64,000 bases of DNA from NZ13-RE01 sp049718665 (GTDB taxonomy: Bacteria > Dictyoglomota > Dictyoglomia > Dictyoglomales > Dictyoglomaceae), in assembly GCA_049718665.1 (NCBI GenBank), contig JBNARO010000006.1, positions 4,812 to 68,811 on the forward strand. The letters are read 5' to 3'. This document shows, one piece after another, positions 18,670 through 27,900 of this stretch; the stretch's first letter is position 1, and every line of letters starts with the position of its first letter. Under the pieces are notes generated by a model, which was not told the origin of the DNA, searched no databases, and saw nothing but the letters and a program-made list of their open reading frames with translations. The position numbers were made by a program, and so were the translations under genes.

Positions 18670-20401
18670 ATTTTTTCTATATATAATTCAACTTTTGTTA
18701 ATTATCTTAGCTCTTAGACTTTTTCATATCCAAATAGTTAAGGGTGATTTTTATGACGACCTTGCAAAAAGAAACTACTTAAGATTTATAGTTCTCCCTG
18801 CTCCTCGAGGATTAATTTTAGACAGAAATGGGAATATACTGGCTTCTAATCAAGTAAAATATTCAGTGTATCTTGTCCCTCCTTATGAATTTAATAAAAA
18901 TAAATATAAAAAATTGACAGAAATACTTGGTCTATCTTATGTGGACTTAGAAAAAAAACTTAAAAAAGTTAGTTCCTATACTCCTGCTATTCTATTAAAA
19001 ACAAACCTTACTCATAAAGAGATTGCTCTTTTAGAGAGTAATAGAGAAAATTTGCCATTTTTTGTGATCAATATGGAGCTTGATAGAGTTTATCCCAACG
19101 AAAAATTAGCATCTCATATCTTAGGATATATGGGAGAAGTAAGTAAAGAGGAATTAATGGAAGATGAGGGAAATTATTCTCTTGGTGATTTAGTTGGGAA
19201 ATCTGGTTTAGAAAAGGTATATGAAAATTATCTAAGAGGGAAAAAGGGATATAGAAGTATAGAACTCCTTTCAGGGAAAAGAAAATATAGTCTTCTTCCT
19301 AACAAAGATCCTGAACCAGGAAATACATTAGTATTAAGTATTGATAAAGATTTGCAAGAAGTTGCAGAAAAAGCTTTAGGAGAGGATACAGGAGTTATAA
19401 TTGTATCAGATCCTTGGAGTGGTGAAATTCTCTCTTTAGTAAGTCATCCGGGTTTTGATCCAAATAAGTTTATAACAGGATTTTCCTCCTTGGAATGGCA
19501 AACTCTTATGAACGATAATAAAAAACCTTTCAACAATCGTGCAATTTCTAGTCTGTATCCTCCTGGGTCTATCTTTAAACTAATTGTTGCTCTTACTGCT
19601 TTAGAAAAAGGAAAGGTATCTTTGAAAGAGAAATTTTATTGTTCAGGAGGTATAAGTTTAGGCAAATTCTTTTTTGCTTGTTGGAAGAAGGAAGGGCATG
19701 GAACTCTTAATTTTCTTGAAGGAATAGCACAGTCCTGTAATGTAGTGTTTTATAATTTAGGTTTAAGAGTTGGAGCAGATGAAATCTCAAAGATGGCAAA
19801 GAATTTTGGATTGGATGATAGAACAGGGATAGACTTACCTGGAGAAGTTAAGGGCTTTATACCTTCTTCAGAATGGAAAGAAAAAACACTAAAAGAGCGG
19901 TGGTATCCGGGAGATACTTTGAATATGTCCATAGGGCAAGGATATATCTTAACCACACCTTTAGAGATACATCTTATGGTAAGTATTATTGCAACAGAGG
20001 GATTAGGCTATAGACCTCACTTAGTAAGAAAAATAATAAATTCAAAAGGGGAAGATATAAAAGTATTTGAACCAGAGATAATAAGAAAAGTTTCTTTAAA
20101 ACCTGAAAGTTGGAAAATCCTTAAAGAAGGAATGAAGTTAGTTGTAGAAAAGGGAACAGGAATGTCTGCTAAAGGAGAGATATGGAATGTGGGTGGAAAG
20201 ACAGGAACCGCTCAAAATCCCCATGGAGAAAGCCATGCGTGGTTTGGAGCTTTTTTCCCATGGGAAAATCCTAAATATGTAATTACAGTTTTTGTGGAAC
20301 ATGGGAGAAGTGGGGGAACAAAGGCTGCTCCTATAGCAAGAGAAATTATAAATTATTTAGAAAAGAAAGAGGTGAGAAACCTTGGAAAAAATCTCTATTA
20401 A
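18656..20401 (+). CDS. mrdA: penicillin-binding protein 2 (class B transpeptidase)
   Basis: Cross-links peptidoglycan during cell elongation as partner of RodA and MreBCD. One N-terminal membrane segment (about residues 7-24) precedes the dimerisation domain with PRGLILDRNG near 50. The transpeptidase motifs are complete: Ser305-Ile-Phe-Lys308, Ser360-Cys-Asn, and Lys515-Thr-Gly-Thr. Length is 581 residues. It overlaps mreD at the start and minC at the end, so shape and division genes form one unit. No rodA is present in the window. Confidence 0.95.
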   Translation: MKKSKFFLYIIQLLLIILALRLFHIQIVKGDFYDDLAKRNYLRFIVLPAPRGLILDRNGNILASNQVKYSVYLVPPYEFNKNKYKKLTEILGLSYVDLEKKLKKVSSYTPAILLKTNLTHKEIALLESNRENLPFFVINMELDRVYPNEKLASHILGYMGEVSKEELMEDEGNYSLGDLVGKSGLEKVYENYLRGKKGYRSIELLSGKRKYSLLPNKDPEPGNTLVLSIDKDLQEVAEKALGEDTGVIIVSDPWSGEILSLVSHPGFDPNKFITGFSSLEWQTLMNDNKKPFNNRAISSLYPPGSIFKLIVALTALEKGKVSLKEKFYCSGGISLGKFFFACWKKEGHGTLNFLEGIAQSCNVVFYNLGLRVGADEISKMAKNFGLDDRTGIDLPGEVKGFIPSSEWKEKTLKERWYPGDTLNMSIGQGYILTTPLEIHLMVSIIATEGLGYRPHLVRKIINSKGEDIKVFEPEIIRKVSLKPESWKILKEGMKLVVEKGTGMSAKGEIWNVGGKTGTAQNPHGESHAWFGAFFPWENPKYVITVFVEHGRSGGTKAAPIAREIINYLEKKEVRNLGKNLY

Positions 20402-20966
20402 AGGAGATATTAGAGCTGGATTAAAATTAGTTGTTAATCCCTCTCTAAGTTGGGAAGAAATTAAAGAAGTTATATGGAAGGAATTAGAGAAAAAAGCAGG
20501 ATTTTTAAAGGGTATTTCTTTAAATGTAGATTTAAAAGATAAAAAAATTGATGAGGAGGAATGGTTTGAATTTCAGCAGAAAGTTTTTAGAGAATTTGGT
20601 ATAATGTTATACAAAGAAGTCTTTGGGACAAAAATTACAGATAGGAATATTGCTCAAATTATAATAGGACCTGTAAGAAGTGGACAAAGAATTGTATCAA
20701 AGGATAGTATTTTAGTTATTGGAGATATAAATTCTGGGGCAGAGATTGTAAGTGAAAAAAGTATCTTTGTATTGGGAAAAATTAGAGGGTCGGTTTATGC
20801 AGGAATGGAAAGAAATAGAAAAGCTTTAATTTTTGCTTTAAGTTTAAATCCTACCCATATGCAAATTGCAAATGTAGTTTGGAATAAAGAGGAGTTTTGG
20901 GAATCGAAGAGTGGATATTGGGTATATATAGAAGATAATCAATTAAAAGTTAGTATCTATCTCTAA
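20382..20966 (+). CDS. minC: septum site-determining protein MinC
   Basis: Inhibits FtsZ polymerisation away from midcell together with MinD. The C-terminal right-handed beta-helix is recognisable from about residue 95: IGPVRSGQRIVSKDSILVIGD, GAEIVSEKSIFVLGKIRGSVYAG. The N-terminal domain is short and divergent. It starts at TTG 20382 within the PBP2 gene behind AAAGAGGTGAG, and is 15 bases upstream of minD. Total 194 residues. Confidence 0.9.
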   Translation: MEKISIKGDIRAGLKLVVNPSLSWEEIKEVIWKELEKKAGFLKGISLNVDLKDKKIDEEEWFEFQQKVFREFGIMLYKEVFGTKITDRNIAQIIIGPVRSGQRIVSKDSILVIGDINSGAEIVSEKSIFVLGKIRGSVYAGMERNRKALIFALSLNPTHMQIANVVWNKEEFWESKSGYWVYIEDNQLKVSIYL

Positions 20967-20980
20967 TAGGAGGGAGAAAA

Positions 20981-21775
20981 ATGGGAAAAGCTTTTGTCAT
21001 AACTTCAGGAAAAGGGGGTGTTGGTAAAACTACTGCAGTAGCAAATATTGGTGCGGGATTGGCTTTGAAAGGTTATAATGTTGTTTTAGTTGACACTGAT
21101 ATAGGACTTAGAAATTTAGATTTACTTTTGGGTTTGGAAAATAGAGTAGTTTATAATATTGTGGATGTTGCAGAAAAAAAGTGCCAGTTGAAACAAGCTT
21201 TAATTAAAGATAAGAGACTTCCAAATCTTTATCTTCTTCCTGCTGCTCAAACTCGAGAAAAAGATGCTATAAATAGAAGCCAAATGATAGAAATTATTGA
21301 AAATCTAAGATCATCCTTTGATTATATTTTAATTGATTGTCCTGCAGGGATAGAACAAGGATTCAAAAATGCTATTGCGGGAGCGGATATTGCTATAGTA
21401 ATAACTACGCCAGAAGTTTCTGCAGTAAGGGATGCTGATAGAGTAATTGGATTATTAGAGGCAAATGGATTTAAAGACCCGATTTTAATTATAAATAGAG
21501 TAAGACCTGAGATGGTAAGAAGAGGAGATATGTTAAGTGTGGAAGATGTTTTAGAAGTTTTGGCAATAAAATTATTAGGAATTATTCCGGAGGATGAGGA
21601 AATAATTGTAAGTGTAAATAAAGGAGAACCTGTTATTTTAAATGGTAATAAAAGTAAAGCAGGAATTGCTTTTGGTTTGATTGTTAATAGTCTTTTAGGG
21701 GAAAGAGTAGATTGGAATAGTCTTTTTACTGGAGCTACTTTTATAGATAAGTTAAGAAAATTTTTCAATATATAA
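20981..21775 (+). CDS. minD: septum site-determining ATPase MinD
   Basis: ParA/MinD-class ATPase that recruits MinC to the membrane. The deviant Walker A GKGGVGKTT is at residues 10-18 and DTDIGLRNLDLLLGLEN near 38. The C-terminus, KLRKFFNI, could form the membrane-targeting amphipathic helix. Length 264 residues is typical. AGGAGGGAG precedes the ATG. It sits between minC and minE. Confidence 0.97.
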   Translation: MGKAFVITSGKGGVGKTTAVANIGAGLALKGYNVVLVDTDIGLRNLDLLLGLENRVVYNIVDVAEKKCQLKQALIKDKRLPNLYLLPAAQTREKDAINRSQMIEIIENLRSSFDYILIDCPAGIEQGFKNAIAGADIAIVITTPEVSAVRDADRVIGLLEANGFKDPILIINRVRPEMVRRGDMLSVEDVLEVLAIKLLGIIPEDEEIIVSVNKGEPVILNGNKSKAGIAFGLIVNSLLGERVDWNSLFTGATFIDKLRKFFNI

Positions 21776-21785
21776 GGAGGAAGAA

Positions 21786-22028
21786 ATGTCCATATTCGAT
21801 TGGGGAGGAAAACAAAAGTCAACAAGGGATTTAGCTAAGGAGCGTCTTCAGGTTGTATTGGTTTATGATAGAGCTCATTTAGATCCAGGAATTGTTGAGT
21901 CTCTAAAAGAGGATTTGGTAAAGACAATTTCTAAATATTCTAATTTTGATGTAAAAAATTTAAATATTAATTTTTCACAAAAGGACAACCAGGTGGTTTT
22001 AAGAATAGATATTCCTATCAAAACCTAA
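21786..22028 (+). CDS. minE: cell division topological specificity factor MinE
   Basis: Stimulates MinD ATPase and produces Min oscillation or a gradient. The 80-residue protein carries the anti-MinCD region KERLQVVLVYDRAHLDPGI followed by the dimerisation domain ending VVLRIDIPIK. AAGGAGGAAG precedes the ATG. It ends the envelope/division unit; a new promoter follows directly. Confidence 0.95.
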   Translation: MSIFDWGGKQKSTRDLAKERLQVVLVYDRAHLDPGIVESLKEDLVKTISKYSNFDVKNLNINFSQKDNQVVLRIDIPIKT

Positions 22029-22034
22029 ATACTA

Positions 22035-22063
22035 TTCACCATAAATAAACTTTGTGTTATAAT
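22035..22063 (+). promoter_or_regulatory. promoter for the tRNA-Pro pair and following genes
   Basis: TTCACC at 22035-22040 and a perfect TATAAT at 22058-22063 are 17 bases apart. The expected start near 22070 is about six bases upstream of the first tRNA. Confidence 0.7.
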
Positions 22064-22075
22064 ATTATAGCTCGT

Positions 22076-22151
22076 CGGGGCGTGGCGCAGGGGTTAGCGC
22101 GTCCGTTTGGGGTGCGGAAGGTCGCTGGTTCAAGTCCAGTCGCCCCGACCA
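22076..22151 (+). tRNA. tRNA-Pro (anticodon GGG), CCA encoded
   Basis: Folds as a full cloverleaf: acceptor CGGGGCG/CGCCCCG, D stem GCGC/GCGC, anticodon stem TCCGT/GCGGA with loop TTGGGGT, T arm GCTGG-TTCAAGT-CCAGT, discriminator A and encoded CCA. The C1-G72 pair is characteristic of bacterial tRNA-Pro. The anticodon GGG reads CCC and CCU. Confidence 0.96.
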
Positions 22152-22161
22152 CTTTTTTAAT

Positions 22162-22235
22162 CGGGGCGTAGCGCAGTTGGCTAGCGCGCCTGCTTCGGGA
22201 GTAGGAGGTCGCTGGTTCAAATCCAGTCGCCCCGA
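22162..22235 (+). tRNA. tRNA-Pro (anticodon CGG), CCA not encoded
   Basis: Cloverleaf with the same acceptor stem and almost the same T arm as the tRNA ten bases upstream; anticodon stem CCTGC/GTAGG with loop TTCGGGA gives CGG. After discriminator A the DNA reads CTA, so CCA must be added enzymatically, unlike its neighbour. The near-identity of arms suggests tandem duplication followed by anticodon change. Confidence 0.95.
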
Positions 22236-22248
22236 CTATTTTTTGACT

Positions 22249-22521
22249 ATGCAGAAATATATTCATGTTTATGTTTATGGAATAGTTCAAGGAGTAGGGT
22301 ATAGATATTTTGCCTATAAATGGGCTAAAAAATTGGGTATTAAAGGAAAAGTAAAAAATCTTCCAGATGGAAGAGTTGAGGTAGAAGGGGAGGGAGAAGA
22401 GGAAAGTTTAAAGTTGTTTATTGAGAAATTAGCTCAAGGACCTCTTGGAGCAGTGGTGGAAAAATTAGATATTCAATGGAAAGATTATTTAGGATTATTT
22501 GAAGATTTTTATATTTACTAA
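22249..22521 (+). CDS. acyP: acylphosphatase
   Basis: Small alpha/beta-sandwich enzyme that hydrolyses carboxyl-phosphate bonds. The active-site arginine loop VQGVGYRYF (about residues 13-21) and the asparagine in VKNLPDGRVEVEG (about 38) are intact. Length is 90 residues. ATG at 22249 lies only 14 bases past the tRNA-Pro end with no Shine-Dalgarno in between. An in-frame extension upstream would run through the tRNA and is rejected. After tRNA 3' processing the message would be essentially leaderless. Confidence 0.93.
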   Translation: MQKYIHVYVYGIVQGVGYRYFAYKWAKKLGIKGKVKNLPDGRVEVEGEGEEESLKLFIEKLAQGPLGAVVEKLDIQWKDYLGLFEDFYIY

Positions 22522-22532
22522 AGGTGATAAAT

Positions 22533-23384
22533 ATGTATTTCCAATGGTATGTAGATCAAGTAGCAGAAGATCAATTTCATTGTTATGCAGTGAGTGAAAT
22601 CTTAGTTGATGTAAGAACTCCGTGGCAAAAGGTCCAGATTATAAAAAATAAAACCTTCGGTAAATGTTTAATAATTGATGGGAAAATGCAATCTTCAGAA
22701 GCAGATGAATATATCTATCATGAATCTTTGATTCATCCTTCCTTTATTTTACATCCTGATCCTAAAAATGTTCTTATTATTGGAGCAGGGGAAGGAGCTA
22801 CTTTAAGAGAAATTTTAAAATACCCAGATATAAATATTATTGCGGTAGAAATTGATCCAGAGATTGTTAACTTCGCAGAGCAATACTTAGAGGAATGGCA
22901 TCAAGGAGCCTTTAAAAGTCCCAGAGTAAGATTGATATACATGGATGGATGGGAGTACATCAAAAATACTGAAAATTCTTTTGATATTATTGTTTTAGAC
23001 CTTCCAGAACCATATCCTAATACTCCTGCCTTTAGACTATATACTCCTGAATTTTATCAGATGGTATGGAAAAAACTTAACCCAAATGGAATCATGGTTA
23101 CACAGGCAGAGACTACGCAGTGGGGACAACAGGATAAACATTTTTGGATTAAGAATAATGTAAAGAAAGTATTTGGGGATAATGTTTTTTCATATCAAGC
23201 TTATATTCCTTCTTTTGATAGTAGCTGGGGATTTTTACTTGCGGGAAAAGATAATATTAATCCCTTTAGAAGTAAAGAAGAGATTAATGAACTAATAAAA
23301 AAGAAGGTTAAAGGTAGTTTGAGATTTTATGATGGAATAACTCATTTGTCCTTATTTTATCTTCCAAAATATCTAAGGGACTAA
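22533..23384 (+). CDS. speE: spermidine synthase-family aminopropyltransferase
   Basis: Transfers an aminopropyl group from decarboxylated AdoMet to an amine. Family features seen: DGKMQSSEADEYIYHESLIHP near residue 49, the nucleotide-binding GAGEGATLREIL near 85 and the catalytic LDLPEPYPNTP near 155. The GEGATLRE form resembles, from memory, Thermus-type enzymes that accept agmatine, so putrescine is not assured as substrate. ATG at 22533 with AAAGGTGAT upstream is preferred over GTG at 22524. 283 residues. Its substrate-making partners speD and speB are 15 kb upstream. Confidence 0.9.
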   Translation: MYFQWYVDQVAEDQFHCYAVSEILVDVRTPWQKVQIIKNKTFGKCLIIDGKMQSSEADEYIYHESLIHPSFILHPDPKNVLIIGAGEGATLREILKYPDINIIAVEIDPEIVNFAEQYLEEWHQGAFKSPRVRLIYMDGWEYIKNTENSFDIIVLDLPEPYPNTPAFRLYTPEFYQMVWKKLNPNGIMVTQAETTQWGQQDKHFWIKNNVKKVFGDNVFSYQAYIPSFDSSWGFLLAGKDNINPFRSKEEINELIKKKVKGSLRFYDGITHLSLFYLPKYLRD

Positions 23385-23385
23385 T

Positions 23386-24048
23386 TTGGAAAAGGAACTT
23401 TTTGATACTTGGGAACATAAAAGAAAAAGACAAGAATTGATAAATCTTTTAAAAGATGAGGGTATAACTTCAGAATCTGTTCTTAAAGTTTTAGCTAAGG
23501 TTCCAAGACATTTATTTATACCTAAGGAATTAGAAGAAATTGCATATGAAAATCAAGCTTTGCCTATTGGTGAATTTCAAACTATATCTCAACCTTTTAT
23601 TGTGGCCTTAATGACTCAAGCATTAGATCTTTCTGGAAAAGAAAGAGTTTTAGAAATAGGAACAGGTTCGGGATATCAAACTGCAATTTTAGCAGAATTG
23701 GCTCAAGAAGTTTTTACTGTTGAAAGATTAAAATCTCTTTTAGAAAAAGCACAAAGTCTTTTAGAGTTTTTAGGGTATAAAAATATCTATTTTAAACTTG
23801 GAGATGGAACAGAAGGATGGGAAGAATTTGCTCCATATGATAGAATTATTGTAACTGCCTCTGCTCCAGAAATTCCCCTTCCCCTATGGGAGCAGTTGAA
23901 AGAAGATGGTATAATAGTGATTCCAATAGGAAGTAAAGAGTATCAAAATCTTTATAAAATAACAAAAAAAGAAGGTAAAAAGTTGATAGAAAATTTAGGA
24001 GGAGTAGTATTTGTTCCTTTGATAGGGAAATATGGATGGAAAGAATAA
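23386..24048 (+). CDS. pcm: protein-L-isoaspartate O-methyltransferase
   Basis: Methylates isoaspartyl residues to start repair of aged proteins, useful in a thermophile. Motif I VLEIGTGSGYQTAILAE lies near residue 87, preceded by the family's GEFQTISQPFIVALMTQ near 62; the post-I acidic residue is in FTVERL. The C-terminal beta strand GVVFVPLIGKYGW is typical. Length is 220 residues. It starts at TTG 23386, one base after the speE stop; no strong Shine-Dalgarno is seen, suggesting coupling to speE. Confidence 0.94.
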   Translation: MEKELFDTWEHKRKRQELINLLKDEGITSESVLKVLAKVPRHLFIPKELEEIAYENQALPIGEFQTISQPFIVALMTQALDLSGKERVLEIGTGSGYQTAILAELAQEVFTVERLKSLLEKAQSLLEFLGYKNIYFKLGDGTEGWEEFAPYDRIIVTASAPEIPLPLWEQLKEDGIIVIPIGSKEYQNLYKITKKEGKKLIENLGGVVFVPLIGKYGWKE

Positions 24049-24049
24049 T

Positions 24050-24637
24050 ATGGATTTAAAATCCTTAGAGGAAGAAGTAAAGAAATGTAGAAAATGTTCT
24101 TTATGGGAGAAAAGGAAAAATGTAGTTTTTGGGGAAGGAGATACTTCTTCAAAATTAATGTTTATTGGAGAAGCACCTGGATATCATGAAGATCAACAAG
24201 GTAGACCTTTTGTAGGAGCTGCAGGCAAATTATTAACAGAGTTAATTGAGTCTTTAGATTTGAAAAGAGAAAATGTTTATATAGCTAATGTATTGAAATG
24301 TCGTCCTCCAAATAATAGAGATCCTAATCCAGAAGAAATACAAGCATGCTATCCATGGTTAGAAAAGCAGATTGAAATTATTAATCCAAGAATTATTTGT
24401 ACTCTTGGAAGATATTCTGCATATGTTCTACTAAAAACCTCTATAAACATGTCTTCTTATCATGGAAAATCCTTTGAAATAGACAATAGAATAATATTTG
24501 TAACTTATCATCCTGCAGCAGCTCTGTATCATGGGAAAATTTTAGAAGAAATAAGAAAAGATTTTTCAAATCTTAAAAAGATTATTTTAGAAATGAAAGA
24601 GGAAAACACAAAGACGGAGCAGTTATCTTTTTGGTAA
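24050..24637 (+). CDS. family 4 uracil-DNA glycosylase, 4Fe-4S type
   Basis: Removes uracil arising from cytosine deamination, a heavy burden at high temperature. Motif GEAPG is at about residues 40-44 and the C-terminal HPAAAL motif near 159. Four cysteines fit the iron-sulfur cluster: Cys13, Cys16, Cys84 and Cys100. Length from ATG 24050 is 195 residues; an ATG at 24032 would overlap pcm and add six residues. The family is common in thermophiles. Confidence 0.93.
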   Translation: MDLKSLEEEVKKCRKCSLWEKRKNVVFGEGDTSSKLMFIGEAPGYHEDQQGRPFVGAAGKLLTELIESLDLKRENVYIANVLKCRPPNNRDPNPEEIQACYPWLEKQIEIINPRIICTLGRYSAYVLLKTSINMSSYHGKSFEIDNRIIFVTYHPAAALYHGKILEEIRKDFSNLKKIILEMKEENTKTEQLSFW

Positions 24638-24662
24638 TTTTGTTGTGGAAAGGGGTTCAAAA

Positions 24663-24965
24663 ATGATAGAAAAAGAACAGGTCTTAAAAGGGTTAGATAG
24701 TTTTGCGAAGTTAGCAAAACAAGATATTTTAAAAAGTACAGTTCTTCCTGATAGAGAGTATTGGGAGAGAAATGCTCAGGCTCGTTATGAAAAGTATAAA
24801 GAACTATACAGATTAGTAGAGGAAAGGGATTTAGAAGAAACTTTAAAAACTGCAGTGGAGGAATATAAGAATCTACAAGACAGTGATGACGCGATCTCTC
24901 AGGGAAAGAGAAGAGCTTTAGAAAGTTTCTTTGTCCTTATCGGCATTGATCCTTCCCAGATTTGA
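24663..24965 (+). CDS. conserved-looking small protein of unknown function
   Basis: I do not recognise this 100-residue protein. It is highly charged, largely helical by composition, with a YWERNAQARYEKYKELYRLV segment near the middle and no cysteines, signal peptide or membrane segment. ATG at 24663 follows AAGGGG; an in-frame GTG at 24645 is less likely. It lies 25 bases after the uracil-DNA glycosylase and three bases before dnaE, so it is probably translated with them. Codon use looks like its neighbours. A replication or repair accessory role would be guesswork. Confidence 0.75.
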   Translation: MIEKEQVLKGLDSFAKLAKQDILKSTVLPDREYWERNAQARYEKYKELYRLVEERDLEETLKTAVEEYKNLQDSDDAISQGKRRALESFFVLIGIDPSQI

Positions 24966-24968
24966 AAT

Positions 24969-27900
24969 ATGAAGTTTGTTCATTTACATGTCCATTCAGA
25001 ATATAGTCTTCTTGATGGGGCATGTAGAATCCCAGATTTAATTCAAAAAGTAAAGGATCTGGGAATGCCCGCTGTAGCTCTTACAGACCATGGAGTAATG
25101 TATGGAGTTATTGACTTTTATAAAATTGCAAAGGAAAATGGCATAAAACCTATTATTGGATGTGAAGTTTATTTAACTCCTAATTCTCGATTTGAAAAAA
25201 AAAGCCAGAGAAATTCTTTATTTCACCTAATCCTTTTAGCAAAAAATCTAGAAGGATATAAAAACTTAATAAAATTAGTTACCTTGTCCTATTTAGAAGG
25301 TTTTTATTACAAACCCAGAATAGATAAGGAGCTTTTAAAAAAATATAGCAAAGGATTAATAGGACTTACCAGTTGTCTTGCTGGAGAAGTTCCTTCTTAT
25401 ATTCTTCAGAGAAATATAGAAGGGGCGAGAAAAGCAATAAAGGAATACTTGGAGATTTTTGAACCTGGAGATTTTTATTTAGAATTACAAGATAATGGAC
25501 TACCTGAACAAAAGATTGTAAATTCTACTTTAATCTCCTTAGCAAAAGAATTTGAGGTTCCTCTGGTAGCAACAAATGATGTCCATTATTTAAACAAGGA
25601 AGACGCAGAACTTCATGATATCCTTCTTTGTATTCAGACAGGTTCTAAACTACAAGACAAAAATAGATTAAGATTTGGATCTGATGAATTCTATTTAAGA
25701 CCTCAGGAAGAAATGGAGAGACTTTTTGATAATGTTCCTTCTGCTTTGGAAAATACATATAAAATTGCTGAAAAATGTGATTTAGAGTTAACCCTTAATA
25801 ACATTATTCTTCCTACATTTGAAGTTCCAGAAGGAGAAACCTTGGAGTCATATTTTGAGAAATTATGTTGGGAAAATGCAGAAAAAAGATTTAAGAATCT
25901 AACTCCTGAGATAAAAGAAAGGTTAAATTATGAAATTTCTGTGATTAAACAAATGGGTTTTGCAGGCTATTTCTTAATAGTTTCGGATTTTGTAAATTAT
26001 GCAAAAAGTAAAGGAATACCTGTAGGCCCTGGAAGAGGTTCTGCAGCAGGTTCTTTAGTTGCATATGTTTTAGGTATTACCAATTTAGAACCAACAAGGT
26101 GGGGACTAATTTTTGAAAGATTTTTAAATCCAGAGAGAGTTACAATGCCTGATATTGATATAGATTTTTGTTTTGAAAGAAGAGAGGAAGTAATAAATTA
26201 TGTTAGAGAAAAATATGGTAAGGACCATGTAGCTCAAATTATTACCTTTGGAACTATGGCAGCAAGGGCAGCTATAAGAGATGTAGGAAGAGTATTAGAT
26301 GTTCCATATGGAGACGTAGATAGATTGGCTAAAATGATACCCCCAAATACTTCTATTGAAGAAGCAATTGCTTCTTCTCCTGAACTTAAAAATCTTATAA
26401 ATAGTAATCCCACTTATGAAAGAATTATATCCCTTGCTAAAAGATTAGAAGGATATGCACGGCATGCTTCTATCCATGCTGCAGGTATTGTAATCTCAAA
26501 GGAACCTATAACAGAATATGTTCCTCTACAAACTATGGAAGGCAATGAAATTGTAACTCAATTTCCAATGACAAACTTAGAAGAATTGGGACTTTTAAAA
26601 ATGGACTTCTTAGGTTTAAGGACTCTAACGGTAATAAATGACACTATAAAAGAAATAAAAAATCGATATGGAATAGAAATTGACATAAATAATATATCCT
26701 TAGAGGATAAAAAGGTTTATGAATTGCTTCAGTCAGGGGAGACTATTGGAGTATTTCAATTAGAAAGCAAAGGGATGAGAAATTTATTGAGAGAAATTAA
26801 ACCTGAAAAATTTGAAGACTTGATTGCAGTATTAGCTTTATATCGCCCTGGACCCTTAGGAAGATTAGAAAGTTATATAAAGAGGAAAAAGGGAGAAGAG
26901 GAGGTAAAATACCTTCATCCTGCTTTAGAAGCTATATTATCCGAAACCTATGGGGTGATAATATATCAAGAACAGGTTATGGAAATTGCTCATAGATTGG
27001 CTGGATTTACCTTAGGACAAGCAGATTTATTAAGAAGAGCTATGGGGAAGAAAATGCCAGAGGTTATGGAACAACAGAGAGAAATATTTATTAATGGAGC
27101 AAAGGAAAGAGGAATACCTGAAGAGATAGCAAAAGAAATCTTTGAAGATATGGCAAAATTTGCTGAATATGGCTTTAATAAATCTCACAGTGCTGCTTAT
27201 GCTTTAATTTCATTTCAAACTGCCTATTTGAAAGTATATTATCCTAAGGAATATATGGCTTCAGTATTAACCAGCGTAATGGGAAACAATGATAAGCTTG
27301 CAAAGTATTTAGCTGAAGTGAAAAGAATGGGTATAAAAATATTACCTCCAGATGTCAATGAAAGCATGGTGGGATTTACTGTCACCTCGGAAGGAATAAG
27401 ATTTGGATTATCGGGAATAAAGAATGTAGGAGAAAATGTAGCAAAGGCTATTGTAGAGGAAAGAGAAAGAAATGGAAAATTTAGCTCTTTTTTAGATTTT
27501 GCGCGGAGATTAGATACAAAAGTAGTAAATAAAAGAGCATTAGAAAGCCTTATTAAAGCAGGAGCTTTTGATGGTCTTAAGTATTCTCGAAGAACTTTTC
27601 TTGCAAATATAGATAAGATTATAGATTTTTCTCAAAACTCAAGGAAGAAAGAAATTATGCAAAAATCTCTATGGGAATTATCCCCAGAGATACCAGAAAT
27701 ATCTCTTGAAAATCTTCCTGAGTTTAGCTTAGAAGAATTATTAGCTATGGAAAAAGAAGTTCTAGGATTTTATGTCTCTTACGATCCTCTCTTGGAGCTT
27801 CAGAAGGTTTCTAATAAACTCTTTGATATAAATATAGATGACCTTTTGGAGATGGATAATGGAAGCTACGTGGTAATTTCAGGTATATTAAAAAATTTAA

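Noticed and set aside
22057..22290. Minus-strand open frame across the two tRNA-Pro genes with GATGFEPATSYSRSRR-like sequence
   Set aside because: It is the antisense translation of tRNA genes, a well-known annotation artefact.
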